Made by a program: the position numbers and the translations under genes
Source of the DNA: a bacterium 1XD8-76
Lineage (GTDB): Bacteria > Bacillota > Clostridia > Lachnospirales > Lachnospiraceae
Assembly: GCA_003611955.1 (NCBI GenBank)
Contig: RAZE01000016.1
Location: 1-64,000 of the forward strand
Reading direction: 5' to 3'
Length of the DNA stretch: 64,000 nucleotides
Shown here: in pieces, positions 16,513 to 25,215 of the stretch
How the letters are laid out: each line of letters starts with the position of its first letter
Numbering within the stretch: the first letter of the stretch is position 1
Notes under the pieces: model-generated
What the model was told of the DNA's origin: nothing
Database searches by the model: none
Seen by the model: only the letters and a program-made list of their open reading frames with translations

Positions 16513-17565
16513 ATGGGGAAGACGGCGCGGCAGGATATTTTGTCCAATTTGGAGCTCTCTGCATTTTGCGAGCAGATGGCGATGATTCTGAAAGCGGGTA
16601 TTTCCGTTATCGAGGGAATATCCATCATGAAAGAGGACGCACAGACGGCGGCTGAACAGGAACTTTTGGGTATCATTTACGATAAAGTACAGGAGACGGG
16701 AACGCTTGCGGCGGCGGTCAAAGAGACCGGGGTTTTTCCGGAATACATATGTAAGATGATTCAGATCGGTGAGGAGACAGGGACATTGGATGATGTACTG
16801 TACTCCCTGGAGAGGTATTACGAGAGACAGGAAGCTATCTCTCAGAGTATCCGGAGTGCGCTCACCTATCCGCTTATCATGATCGGAATTATGGCGCTGG
16901 TGGTAGTGGTGCTTTTGACCAAGGTTATGCCTGTGTTCCAGCAGGTATTCAGGCAGCTGGGAGTGGAGATGAGCGGCTTTTCAAGGGGAGCTCTGCTTCT
17001 TGGGAATGCGCTTTCCAAATATGCGATAGTTTTTGTGGCGATACTTCTGGTGCTGGCAGTGCTGTTTGTCTGGCTGGTAAAGACTAAGAAGGGCAGACAG
17101 CAGCTGGAAAATATGGGTCAGCATTTTAAATTTTCCAGAGAGCTTTCCGAGAAGATGGCGATCTGCCGTTTTGCCGGCGGATTGTCTCTGGCGTTAAAGA
17201 GCGGCCTGACGCCGGAGCGCGGTCTGGAACTGGTGGAGGAGTTAAATGAAAACAGATTTTTCGGAGAGAAGATAGCGGCCTGCAGAAAACTGCTGGAGGA
17301 AGGCAGCAATATGGCAGAGGCTCTGCTGCAGACAAAAATTTTCGCCGGTATCTATGCGAGAATGGCAGATATCGCGGGGCGCACCGGTCAGGTGGATGAG
17401 GTGATGGGCAGACTGGCAGACCAGTATGAAGAGGAAGTGGACGAGCGGATCACTTCTTTCGTCTCGATGTTGGAACCCACCCTGGTGATCCTCCTCTCCG
17501 TTATCGTGGGCACGATCCTTCTGTCGGTTATGCTTCCGCTGCTCGGGATTCTGGCCGGTTTATAA
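16513..17565 (+). CDS. Inner-membrane platform protein, GspF/PilC/ComGB family
   Basis: 350 residues from the ATG with AGGAGG 9 bases upstream; a longer reading from 16441 lacks a ribosome site. Two GspF domains (about 25-145 and 225-345) each end in hydrophobic segments; membrane helices near 140-165, 190-210 and 320-345. Such proteins form the rotor or platform that couples the cytoplasmic ATPase to a growing pilus or pseudopilus. It heads a run of seven genes ending with a PilT-type ATPase. Confidence 0.88.
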   Translation: MGKTARQDILSNLELSAFCEQMAMILKAGISVIEGISIMKEDAQTAAEQELLGIIYDKVQETGTLAAAVKETGVFPEYICKMIQIGEETGTLDDVLYSLERYYERQEAISQSIRSALTYPLIMIGIMALVVVVLLTKVMPVFQQVFRQLGVEMSGFSRGALLLGNALSKYAIVFVAILLVLAVLFVWLVKTKKGRQQLENMGQHFKFSRELSEKMAICRFAGGLSLALKSGLTPERGLELVEELNENRFFGEKIAACRKLLEEGSNMAEALLQTKIFAGIYARMADIAGRTGQVDEVMGRLADQYEEEVDERITSFVSMLEPTLVILLSVIVGTILLSVMLPLLGILAGL

Positions 17566-17584
17566 ACAGAAGTTGTAGGCGGAG

Positions 17585-17932
17585 ATGGTGACGGATATGA
17601 AGAGATTTTATTACGGAAAAAAACAAAACAGGATGCGCGGAGCGATGATCTCCTTTGTGGTTTTCTTCGCGGTAGTACTCCTGTTCTGCGCGGGAATAGA
17701 CGGCGCGTCCCGGAAAGCGAAACGAGAACAGAAAAAGAGTCTGGAGGACGCGGTCTGGAGAAATATCACGCAGTACTATGCGATAGAGGGAAAATACCCG
17801 GAGAGCCTGGAAATATTGAAAGAAGAATATGGCCTGCAGTATGACTCGGAAGAATTCTTTGTGGATTATCAGGTGTTCGGAGCAAACCTGATGCCGGATG
17901 TGACCGTGTTGGAATGGTCGGCGGAAGAATAG
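17585..17932 (+). CDS. Small membrane protein with pseudopilin-like ectodomain
   Basis: 115 residues; the start could be ATG 17585 or ATG 17597. One membrane helix (about 21-41) follows a basic N terminus. The ectodomain has the pattern ITQYYAIEGKYPESLEILKE seen in GspG- or ComGC-like pseudopilins, but no prepilin cleavage motif is visible. It is the second gene of the cluster, 19 bases after the platform gene. Confidence 0.6.
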   Translation: MVTDMKRFYYGKKQNRMRGAMISFVVFFAVVLLFCAGIDGASRKAKREQKKSLEDAVWRNITQYYAIEGKYPESLEILKEEYGLQYDSEEFFVDYQVFGANLMPDVTVLEWSAEE

Positions 17933-17942
17933 GAGGATGGTT

Positions 17943-18428
17943 ATGAAAGAAGCAGGAAAAAACAGACATATCGTCGATCTGTTGCTGCCGATCGCGCTTT
18001 TTCTGGTGCTGGCGGCCTCCTCGTTGTTTCTGGTACTTTTGGCGGCAAATGTCTATCAGAAGAATGTTGCCTGGGAAGAGAGGAATTATGAGAGCCGGAC
18101 CTGTCTCTCCTATGTGACGGAGAAGATCCGCCAGAACGATGAAAAGGGCGGCGTGGAGATCGGTACGTTTGACGGGGTTCCCAGTATTATTCTGCGGCAG
18201 AATTTTGGTGGGCAGGCGTATGTCACCTATCTGTACTGTTATGAAGGCACGCTTCGCGAGCTGTTTGTGCAGGAGGGGGTGTCCGCCGGCGTTCTGGACG
18301 GTCAGGAGATCCTGCAGGCAGATAATTTTCAGTTTGCACAGCAGGAGGACGGAATCATTAAAATTTCTTATATAGATGAGAACGGACAGGAACTGGTTAC
18401 CTACGCGGCAGTCAAGAGTGAGAGCTGA
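17943..18428 (+). CDS. Single-pass membrane protein, DUF4860-like
   Basis: 161 residues from the ATG that follows AGGAGG by 6 bases; the ATG at 17937 directly abuts that site. One membrane helix (about 12-36) and an extracellular domain of about 120 residues. I recall such proteins as DUF4860, found beside type II/IV secretion genes of Lachnospiraceae. It is probably a minor subunit of the pseudopilus-like machine. Confidence 0.6.
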   Translation: MKEAGKNRHIVDLLLPIALFLVLAASSLFLVLLAANVYQKNVAWEERNYESRTCLSYVTEKIRQNDEKGGVEIGTFDGVPSIILRQNFGGQAYVTYLYCYEGTLRELFVQEGVSAGVLDGQEILQADNFQFAQQEDGIIKISYIDENGQELVTYAAVKSES

Positions 18429-18474
18429 TGATCCCGCGTGATGGAAATTATGTAAGACTGGAGTGGAGAGAGAC

Positions 18475-18918
18475 ATGAATGGGAAACTGGCAAGGCGTTC
18501 GAGCCTGTTTTTATTAGAACTTATGATATCGATCCTGCTGTTCAGCCTGGCTTCGGCGTGGTGCATTCGCCTGTTCGTCACGGCGAGAAGCATCAATCGC
18601 GAAAACGAAGAACTGAGCAGAATGCAGAATCTGGCATCGGGATATGCGGAAATGTTTTTGGCGTCCGGCGATTTTGAGGCTTTCCTCGAGGATGAGGGGG
18701 GAAAGAAAACGGAATTGGACGGTACAATGTATCAGTTCTGGTATGATAGAGACTGGAAAATCTGTGGGGAGGAAGAGGCGGTCGTTTCCTTTGAGGCCGT
18801 GATCACCCGGGACGGAGATTTTGAAAAGTGCTCTTTCTGTTATAGCGGAGCGGGCGGAGAGGAAAGGATCTATCTGCTGGATGTGGAGAAATATACGAAA
18901 GGGGAGGTGTCTTCATGA
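18475..18918 (+). CDS. Prepilin-like protein
   Basis: 147 residues from ATG with GGAGAG upstream. The N terminus RRSSLFLLELMISILLFSLA looks like a type IV prepilin helix: if cut after Ser, the mature chain is LFLLE with Glu at position 5, the hallmark residue of pilins; the usual Gly at -1 is replaced by Ser. The C-terminal domain has two cysteines (WKICGE, EKCSFC region). It overlaps the next gene by 4 bases. Confidence 0.65.
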   Translation: MNGKLARRSSLFLLELMISILLFSLASAWCIRLFVTARSINRENEELSRMQNLASGYAEMFLASGDFEAFLEDEGGKKTELDGTMYQFWYDRDWKICGEEEAVVSFEAVITRDGDFEKCSFCYSGAGGEERIYLLDVEKYTKGEVSS

Positions 18919-19415
18919 GCAGAGGGAGAGAAAAAAACTATCCCGGATATCAGGTGGGGACTTCCTTCCTGTTGGTTATCTTTGTGGTAATGTGCCTGGT
19001 TCTTCTGGGCGTGCTGTCTTTGTCCGGGGCGCTGCGGGATAAAGGCTACGGCGACAGGATGGCGGAGAAGACGAGTCTCTATTATACGGCGGTGTCAGAA
19101 GCACAGCACAAACTGGGAGAGATCGACGGGGCGATCGAAGGGATAGAAAGACAGGGAAAGGCCTACGAACAATTTTTGGACGAAGCGCTGGAAGCCGTCG
19201 TGGGGACGGATGGCGGCATCACCGTGATACAGAGCGGAGATGCGACTGTACTGGCCTATGAGACGGCGATCAGCGAGAGCCAGAATCTGTGTGTGGAGCT
19301 GGAAATTTTGGATCCGGAAAAGGGAGAAGGCAATTATAAGATAGTGAAGTGGCAGGAAGCTTCTGTCTCTGTATGGAAAGAGGAGGAACCTCTGCCCGTT
19401 TTATTATTTGAATAG
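18915..19415 (+). CDS. Single-pass membrane protein of the pseudopilus cluster
   Basis: 166 residues, starting within the last codons of the prepilin-like gene. A GYQVGTSFLLVIFVVMCLVL helix (11-30) with flanking basic residues, then a helical ectodomain (50-90) and a beta-rich end. The GYQVG-hydrophobic start recurs in proteins I know from Lachnospiraceae pilus loci. No catalytic motif; presumably a minor subunit. Confidence 0.55.
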   Translation: MSRGREKNYPGYQVGTSFLLVIFVVMCLVLLGVLSLSGALRDKGYGDRMAEKTSLYYTAVSEAQHKLGEIDGAIEGIERQGKAYEQFLDEALEAVVGTDGGITVIQSGDATVLAYETAISESQNLCVELEILDPEKGEGNYKIVKWQEASVSVWKEEEPLPVLLFE

Positions 19416-19443
19416 CGTTGAGCGGATTGTAAGGAGGAAGACG

Positions 19444-20337
19444 ATGAAAAAGAAAACGTTAATATTTTGCATGATCTGCCTTTTTATGGTACTGTGTGCG
19501 GGATGCGGCGATAAGGTTTCCGCGAAGGGAAAGAGGGTGCTCGTGCCCACTGCTTCCGGTGTGGAAGTGTACCGGTCGGGAAGCGCAGTGCTGGACACAT
19601 CCAACAAGGCGGAAGGCTATGTGATGCTGAACTACAGCGGTGCCAATCCCAAGGTGAAATTTCAGATAAAGACGCCTGCCGGCGTCACCTATACCTATCT
19701 GGTGACAAACTATGGGACTTATCAGGCTTATCCCCTGCCGGGAGGGAACGGAACCTACAGTTTTGCCGTGTATGAGGCGGCGGATGTACAGCGGAATCTC
19801 TACGCGGTGGCGCTGTCTCAGAATGTGGCGGTTGCAATTTCCAACGGATTTCAGCCGTTTTTGTATCCGAGCTACTATGTGAGTTTTAACGACGCTTCCG
19901 CCTGTGTGAGGAAGGGGGAGGCTCTGTCATCCGGGTGTGCCTCCGATCTGGACGTGGTGTCTTCGGTGTACAGTTTTGTGACGAAAAATATTGCCTACGA
20001 CAACACTAAGGCGGCGACAGTGCAGTCGGGCTACGCGCCGTTTCCGGATAATACGCTGGCATCCGGGAAAGGGATCTGTTTTGACTACGCTTCACTGATG
20101 ACTGCCATGCTCCGCTCGCAGCAGATTCCCACGAGGCTGGAAGTGGGGTATGTGGGGAATCTCTATCATGCGTGGATCAGCTGCTATGTGGCCGAGGTCG
20201 GCTGGGTGGACAGTATCATTCAGTTTGACGGAAAGAACTGGACCATGATGGATCCCACCATGGCGGCGGGAAATGGTTCTCAGGGCGTGGCAAAGCTGAA
20301 AAAGGAACAGGGATACGCGACAAAGTATATCTATTAA
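19444..20337 (+). CDS. Transglutaminase-like lipoprotein
   Basis: 297 residues from the ATG after AAGGAGGAAGACG. The signal peptide ends in a lipobox (VLCAGC, Cys about 21), so it is anchored outside the membrane. The C-terminal half is a transglutaminase/protease-like domain with the Cys-His-Asp set: GKGICFDYA, NLYHAWISCYV and WTMMDPTMA. Such domains act as cysteine proteases, peptide cyclases or crosslinkers. Its place between minor pilin-like genes and the PilT-type ATPase suggests it processes or crosslinks a surface structure; this is inference. Confidence 0.8.
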   Translation: MKKKTLIFCMICLFMVLCAGCGDKVSAKGKRVLVPTASGVEVYRSGSAVLDTSNKAEGYVMLNYSGANPKVKFQIKTPAGVTYTYLVTNYGTYQAYPLPGGNGTYSFAVYEAADVQRNLYAVALSQNVAVAISNGFQPFLYPSYYVSFNDASACVRKGEALSSGCASDLDVVSSVYSFVTKNIAYDNTKAATVQSGYAPFPDNTLASGKGICFDYASLMTAMLRSQQIPTRLEVGYVGNLYHAWISCYVAEVGWVDSIIQFDGKNWTMMDPTMAAGNGSQGVAKLKKEQGYATKYIY

Positions 20338-20367
20338 GCTGGGAAATTGAAGGAGGATGTTTATCCC

Positions 20368-21438
20368 ATGGATTATGCAGGTACGGATATCAGGCATTTG
20401 TTGGAGAAGGCGGTAAATGAGGGAGCCTCGGATATTTTTGTTGTGGCGGGTCTTCCTATCACATGGCGGGTGAACGGCAGGATTCACCATATGGACGGAG
20501 AGAAGCTTATGCCTTCCCAGACGGAGGAATATGTTCAGGAGATCTATTCTCTGGCGGGGGGACGGGATATGGAGAGGCTGACCGGACAGGGGGACGATGA
20601 TTTTTCCTTTGCACTCCCCGGACTTTCCCGTTTCCGTGTGAATGCATACAAGCAGAGAGGCTCTCTGTCGGTGGTGGTGCGTGTGATCACCTTCGATCTG
20701 CCGGATCCGGAGGACATTGACATTCCGGCCAGGATCATAGAGTTCGGCAATCTGGCCAAAGGCCTGGTGTTGGTGACGGGGCCTGCGGGAAGCGGAAAAT
20801 CGACGACGCTGGCCTGTGTGGTGAACAACATCAATAATACGCAGGAAAAGCATATCATCACGCTGGAGGATCCCATCGAGTATCTGCACAGACATAACAG
20901 AAGTATTGTGAGCCAGAGGGAGATCAATCTGGATACGGATAATTATGTGACAGCGCTGAGAGCGTCCCTCCGGCAGAGCCCGGATGTCATTTTGTTGGGA
21001 GAGATGAGAGATTACGAGACGATAGAGGTGGCGATGACCGCGGCGGAGACCGGGCATCTCGTGATCTCGACTTTACATACGATAGGCGCGGCGAATACGA
21101 TAGACCGGATCATCGATGTATTTCCGGCGAACCAGCAGAGGCAGATCGCGGTACAGCTTTCGATGGTGCTGCAGGCAGTGGTATCCCAGCAGCTGGTACC
21201 GGGTGTGGACGGCAGACTGGTTCCGGCGTTTGAAATTATGACGGTGAACCCCGCGATCCGGAATATGATCCGGGAGAATAAAGTGCCTCAGATCGATGGA
21301 ATTCTCTATTCTTCCAGCAAGCCTGAACTGATCTCCATGGATTCCAGTCTGCTGCGCCTGTATCGGGAAAAGAGGATCACCGCGGAGATGGCGCTGGCAT
21401 ATGCGACAAATCCGGACATGTTATCCAAAAAAATATAG
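20368..21438 (+). CDS. pilT: PilT-type retraction ATPase
   Basis: 356 residues; ATG 20368 is taken because AGGAGG lies 11 bases upstream in the same frame. Seen: the PAS-like N domain with ASDIFVVAGLP, Walker A GPAGSGKSTT (about 138-147), the Asp box and Walker B ILLGEMRD, the His box HLVISTLHT, and the AIRNMIRE motif (about residue 285), which is the PilT-specific AIRNLIRE signature. PilT powers pilus retraction and twitching. No PilB/GspE assembly ATPase, prepilin peptidase or PilMNO genes are in this window. Confidence 0.88.
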   Translation: MDYAGTDIRHLLEKAVNEGASDIFVVAGLPITWRVNGRIHHMDGEKLMPSQTEEYVQEIYSLAGGRDMERLTGQGDDDFSFALPGLSRFRVNAYKQRGSLSVVVRVITFDLPDPEDIDIPARIIEFGNLAKGLVLVTGPAGSGKSTTLACVVNNINNTQEKHIITLEDPIEYLHRHNRSIVSQREINLDTDNYVTALRASLRQSPDVILLGEMRDYETIEVAMTAAETGHLVISTLHTIGAANTIDRIIDVFPANQQRQIAVQLSMVLQAVVSQQLVPGVDGRLVPAFEIMTVNPAIRNMIRENKVPQIDGILYSSSKPELISMDSSLLRLYREKRITAEMALAYATNPDMLSKKI

Positions 21439-21450
21439 GGGGAGATAAAG

Positions 21451-22344
21451 ATGAAGGTATTGAACTTCGGTTCACTCAATTATGACTATGTCTATAAGGT
21501 GGATCATGTGATAACGCCGGGGGAGACGATGGATTCCTTTGGCATGGAGACGCATTTCGGGGGAAAGGGCTTAAACCAGTCTATTGCGCTCTCGAGAGCC
21601 GGCGTGCCGGTGCGGCACGCAGGAATGGTCGGGGAGGATGGCCAGGGGTTTCTGGACTTATGCGCGAAGAGCGGTGTGGACACATCTCTGGTTAAAATGG
21701 TGCCCGGAAAATCGGGGCATACGATCATTCAGCTGGACAAAAATGCGCAGAACTGTATTCTGCTGTACGGCGGCAGCAACCGTATGATCACAAAAGAGTA
21801 TGTGGACGAGGTGTTTTCGGGCTTCGGGGAAGGCGACATTGTTCTGCTGCAGAATGAGGTCAATGAAATGCCTTATATCATCGATACCGCTTACGGTAAG
21901 GGAATGCGTATTGTGCTGAATCCCTCGCCGTTCAATGACGCTTTGCTTTCCTGCGATATGCATAAAATCTCAGTGTTTCTGCTGAATGAGATAGAGGGGT
22001 TCCAGATCTCGGGGGAGAAGGATCCGGATAAAATACTGGATAAGATGATGGAAAAATATCCGGAGGCTCAGGTGGTGCTGACTCTGGGCTCGGACGGTGT
22101 AGTCTACCGCGATAAAAAGGAGACGCACCGGCAGGGGATCTTTCGGGTGAAACCGGTGGATACCACGGCGGCAGGCGACACGTTTACCGGATACTTTATC
22201 GCCTCCATGATGAAGGAACTGCCTGTGCCGGAAGCGTTACGGCTGTGCGCGAAGGCGTCCGCCATAGCGGTGTCCCGCATGGGGGCGGCGAATTCCATTC
22301 CAATGGTGGAGGAAGTGGAGAAGAGCGAACTGGAAGAAATGTGA
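21451..22344 (+). CDS. rbsK: PfkB-family carbohydrate kinase (ribokinase-like)
   Basis: 297 residues. The substrate-binding GGKGLNQSIALSRAG (about 32-46) and the ATP/anion-hole DTTAAGDTFTGYF (about 233-245) define the ribokinase branch of PfkB. It likely phosphorylates ribose or a related sugar. It starts 12 bases after pilT but is functionally unrelated, and is followed by a strong terminator. Exact sugar uncertain. Confidence 0.82.
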   Translation: MKVLNFGSLNYDYVYKVDHVITPGETMDSFGMETHFGGKGLNQSIALSRAGVPVRHAGMVGEDGQGFLDLCAKSGVDTSLVKMVPGKSGHTIIQLDKNAQNCILLYGGSNRMITKEYVDEVFSGFGEGDIVLLQNEVNEMPYIIDTAYGKGMRIVLNPSPFNDALLSCDMHKISVFLLNEIEGFQISGEKDPDKILDKMMEKYPEAQVVLTLGSDGVVYRDKKETHRQGIFRVKPVDTTAAGDTFTGYFIASMMKELPVPEALRLCAKASAIAVSRMGAANSIPMVEEVEKSELEEM

Positions 22345-22357
22345 TGCGATATATTCC

Positions 22358-22384
22358 GAAAAGGCGGCGGTGCCGCCTTTTTCG
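22358..22384 (+). terminator. Terminator after the PfkB kinase
   Basis: Arms AAAAGGCGGC (22359-22368) and GCCGCCTTTT (22372-22381) with a 3-base loop and T-tract. Confidence 0.85.
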
Positions 22385-22401
22385 ATCGGGAAGCGGAAAT
22401 A

Positions 22402-23463
22402 ATGAACACAGAATTATTTACCATAACAGACAAAAACAGAGATACACCCGCCGCCCGGGCGGCGGTGCAAAGAGCGGGGAATATCCTCCGGGCAGGCGGT
22501 TTGGTGGCGTTTCCGACGGAGACGGTCTACGGACTCGGGGGAGATGCCCTGAATCCGGAGTCCTCCCGCAGGATCTACGCCGCGAAGGGCAGACCGTCGG
22601 ACAATCCCCTGATCGTGCATATCTGCAGATGGGAAGACCTGGCGCCGATTGTGAGGGAGATACCGGAGACCGCAGAGAAGCTCGGGAAAGCTTTCTGGCC
22701 GGGACCGCTGACGATGATACTGGAGAAATCGGACAGAGTGCCCGGGGAGACGACCGGCGGTCTGAGCACCGTGGCGGTGCGGATGCCCTCCGATCAGACG
22801 GCGATCTCCCTGATCCGGGAGGCGGGCGGATACGTGGCGGCGCCCAGCGCCAACGCTTCCGGGCGTCCCAGCCCCACGCTGGCAAAGTATGTGGAGGAGG
22901 ATCTGGGCGGAAAAATTGAGATGATCCTGGACGGCGGACAGGCCTGTATCGGGTTGGAGTCCACGATCGTGGATCTGACAGAGGCGGTGCCGACGATCTT
23001 AAGACCTGGGTACATCACGAAGGAGATGCTCTCCAAAGTCCTGGGGGAGGTGGAGACCGACCGGGCGATCCTGCCGGAGGGCAGTGATATCGCGCCGAAA
23101 GCGCCCGGCATGAAGTACAGGCATTACGCGCCGAAGGCGGAGCTTACGATCATCGCCGGGGAGGAAGAGGCAGTGGTAAGGCGCATCAATGAGCTGGCCA
23201 TGGAGGCGGAGAGAAGGGGATATCGCAGCGGGGTCATCGCGACGAACGCAACATTGGGGCGCTACAGAGCCACTCTGATAAAGAGTGCCGGAGACAGGGC
23301 GGAAGGAGCTGAGACAGCCAGAGAATTATACCGGATCCTGCGGGAGTTTGACGAGGCGGAGGTGGATGTGATCTGGTCAGAAAGCTTTGCGGATGACGGC
23401 ATCGGGCAGGCGGTGATGAACAGACTTCTGAAAGCGGCTGGACATCGTGTGGAGAAGGTCTGA
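22402..23463 (+). CDS. tsaC: L-threonylcarbamoyladenylate synthase (Sua5 type)
   Basis: 353 residues, the long Sua5 form: YrdC/Sua5 domain (about 15-205; GLVAFPTETVYGLGG, KGRPSDNPLIVHI, PSANASGRPSPT) plus the C-terminal Sua5 domain (about 225-350) reached through the SPGMKYRHYAPKAEL-like linker (here APGMKYRHYAPKAEL). It makes threonylcarbamoyl-AMP for the t6A37 modification of ANN-decoding tRNAs. Ribosome site is weak. Followed by rpiB, a linkage also known in Bacillus (ywlC/ywlF). Confidence 0.93.
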   Translation: MNTELFTITDKNRDTPAARAAVQRAGNILRAGGLVAFPTETVYGLGGDALNPESSRRIYAAKGRPSDNPLIVHICRWEDLAPIVREIPETAEKLGKAFWPGPLTMILEKSDRVPGETTGGLSTVAVRMPSDQTAISLIREAGGYVAAPSANASGRPSPTLAKYVEEDLGGKIEMILDGGQACIGLESTIVDLTEAVPTILRPGYITKEMLSKVLGEVETDRAILPEGSDIAPKAPGMKYRHYAPKAELTIIAGEEEAVVRRINELAMEAERRGYRSGVIATNATLGRYRATLIKSAGDRAEGAETARELYRILREFDEAEVDVIWSESFADDGIGQAVMNRLLKAAGHRVEKV

Positions 23464-23542
23464 GATTTTGCTTTTAAAACAGTATATTTTGCGGTATACT
23501 GAGAGTATAAAAAGCCATAGACAGAAAGGAAAGGGGACAGTT

Positions 23543-23971
23543 ATGATAGCAATCGCATCAGATCATGGCGGATATGATCTAAAGGAACGTGTAAAAAAAT
23601 ATCTGGAGGAGAGAGGGTTAGAGTACAAAGATTTCGGCTGCAACGACAAGTCTTCCTGCGATTATCCGGACTTTGTAAAACCGGCGGCAAAAGCTGTGGC
23701 GGACGGAAGCTGCGATAGAGGAGTCGTGATCTGTACGACAGGTATCGGCGTGTCGATCTGTGCCAACAGAATACCGGGCGTCCGCTGTGCTCTCTGCGGA
23801 GATCCGGTGTCGGCAAAGTTGACAAGACTCCATAACGACGCAAATATGTTGTCCATCGGCGCGGGTGTGACGGGAGAATTTCTCGCGTTGGATATCGTGG
23901 AAAAATTTCTGGATACACCGTTCTCGGAGGATGAGAGGCACAAGAGAAGAATCGGCAAGATAGAGGGCTGA
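23543..23971 (+). CDS. rpiB: Ribose 5-phosphate isomerase B
   Basis: 142 residues from ATG 23543; the reading frame extends upstream without a ribosome site. MIAIASDHGGYDLKERVKKY and the catalytic Cys loop VICTTGIGVSICANR are diagnostic of the RpiB/LacAB family. It interconverts ribose 5-phosphate and ribulose 5-phosphate in the pentose phosphate pathway. Order sua5-rpiB-upp is shared with Bacillus. Confidence 0.95.
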   Translation: MIAIASDHGGYDLKERVKKYLEERGLEYKDFGCNDKSSCDYPDFVKPAAKAVADGSCDRGVVICTTGIGVSICANRIPGVRCALCGDPVSAKLTRLHNDANMLSIGAGVTGEFLALDIVEKFLDTPFSEDERHKRRIGKIEG

Positions 23972-23992
23972 CATTTCGGAACAGGAGATAAT

Positions 23993-24622
23993 ATGGCAAA
24001 GACTATCATTATGGATCATCCTCTGATTCAACACAAGATCGGATGGATCAGAAGAAAAGAGACGGGGACAAAAGATTTTCGGGAGAACATCAGCGAGATT
24101 GCAATGCTGATGACTTATGAAGCCACAAGGAATCTGCAGCTTGCGGATGTAGAGATCGAGACGCCGATCTGCAAAACTGTGGCAAAGGAGATGAAGGGGA
24201 AAAAGATGGCGATCGTCCCGATCCTCAGGGCCGGACTCGGCATGGTGGAAGGCGTGCTGACGATGATTCCGGTGGCGAAAGTGGGGCATATCGGTTTGTA
24301 TCGGGACCCGGAGACGCATGAGCCGGTGGAATACTATTGTAAGCTTCCGGCGGATTGCGGAGAGAGGGAAGTTTTTGTGGTGGATCCCATGCTGGCCACC
24401 GGCGGTTCCGCGGCGGCCGCCATCCGCATGCTGAAAGAGAAAGGATGCAGAAAGATCCATTTTATGTGTATTATAGCGGCGCCGGAAGGGGTGGAAAGAA
24501 TGCGGAAGGAGCATCCGGATGTGGATCTCTATATTGGGGCGCTGGACGAGAAACTGAATGAAAACGCCTATATTGTGCCCGGTCTGGGAGATGCGGGGGA
24601 TCGCATTTTCGGGACGAAGTAG
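23993..24622 (+). CDS. upp: Uracil phosphoribosyltransferase
   Basis: 209 residues, standard length. It converts uracil and PRPP to UMP. Seen: [10 protein letters not shown], the [11 protein letters not shown] segment, [12 protein letters not shown] and the PRPP loop [18 protein letters not shown] follows AGGAG. Part of the rpiB-upp-dCMP deaminase run. Confidence 0.97.
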   Translation: MAKTIIMDHPLIQHKIGWIRRKETGTKDFRENISEIAMLMTYEATRNLQLADVEIETPICKTVAKEMKGKKMAIVPILRAGLGMVEGVLTMIPVAKVGHIGLYRDPETHEPVEYYCKLPADCGEREVFVVDPMLATGGSAAAAIRMLKEKGCRKIHFMCIIAAPEGVERMRKEHPDVDLYIGALDEKLNENAYIVPGLGDAGDRIFGTK

Positions 24623-24675
24623 ATCCGGACGGCGTGATCTGACAGAAGGATAGAGATAAGTTGACGGGGGTACAA

Positions 24676-25155
24676 ATGAAACGGACAGATTATATCAGCT
24701 GGGATGAGTATTTTATGGGGATCTCCAAACTGGCGGGAATGCGTTCGAAGGATCCCGGAACGCAGGTGGGATGCTGTATCGTCAGCAAGGATCACAAGAT
24801 TCTCTCCATGGGTTATAACGGGCTTCCGATGGGGTGTTCCGACGATGAGTTTCCCTGGGAGAGAGAGGGCGATATGCTCTCCACAAAGTATGCCTATGTG
24901 ACCCACAGTGAGTTGAACGCGATCCTGAATTTCAGAGGAGGATCGCTGGAGGGAACGACTCTGTATGTGTCTCTTTTCCCCTGCAATGAATGCGCGAAGG
25001 CGATCATTCAGGCGGGGATCAGGACAGTGATCTACGGCAGCGATAAGTATGACGGAACGCCGGGAAATGTCGCGTCCAAAAGACTGTTTGATGCGGCTGG
25101 AGTGGTGTACAGGAAGTATGAGGCGACCGGGAGAAGGGTGGAACTGGAGCTGTAG
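24676..25155 (+). CDS. dCMP deaminase (ComEB type)
   Basis: 159 residues from ATG 24676 (GGGGGT upstream); a TTG at 24661 is an alternative. The zinc deaminase motifs are HSELNAIL (His and Glu; many relatives have HAE) and PCNECAKAI. It deaminates dCMP to dUMP, supplying thymidylate synthesis. Context with upp fits pyrimidine salvage. Confidence 0.92.
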   Translation: MKRTDYISWDEYFMGISKLAGMRSKDPGTQVGCCIVSKDHKILSMGYNGLPMGCSDDEFPWEREGDMLSTKYAYVTHSELNAILNFRGGSLEGTTLYVSLFPCNECAKAIIQAGIRTVIYGSDKYDGTPGNVASKRLFDAAGVVYRKYEATGRRVELEL

Positions 25156-25215
25156 GGGAAGAATGCAGAAGCGGCAATGGGAACGGATAAACAGAGAGGA
25201 AGGGAGGTGAAGCAT

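Noticed and set aside
23447..23542. 32-residue N-terminal extension of rpiB
   Set aside because: No ribosome site at the earlier start; RpiB proteins begin at MIAIASDHGG-like sequence.
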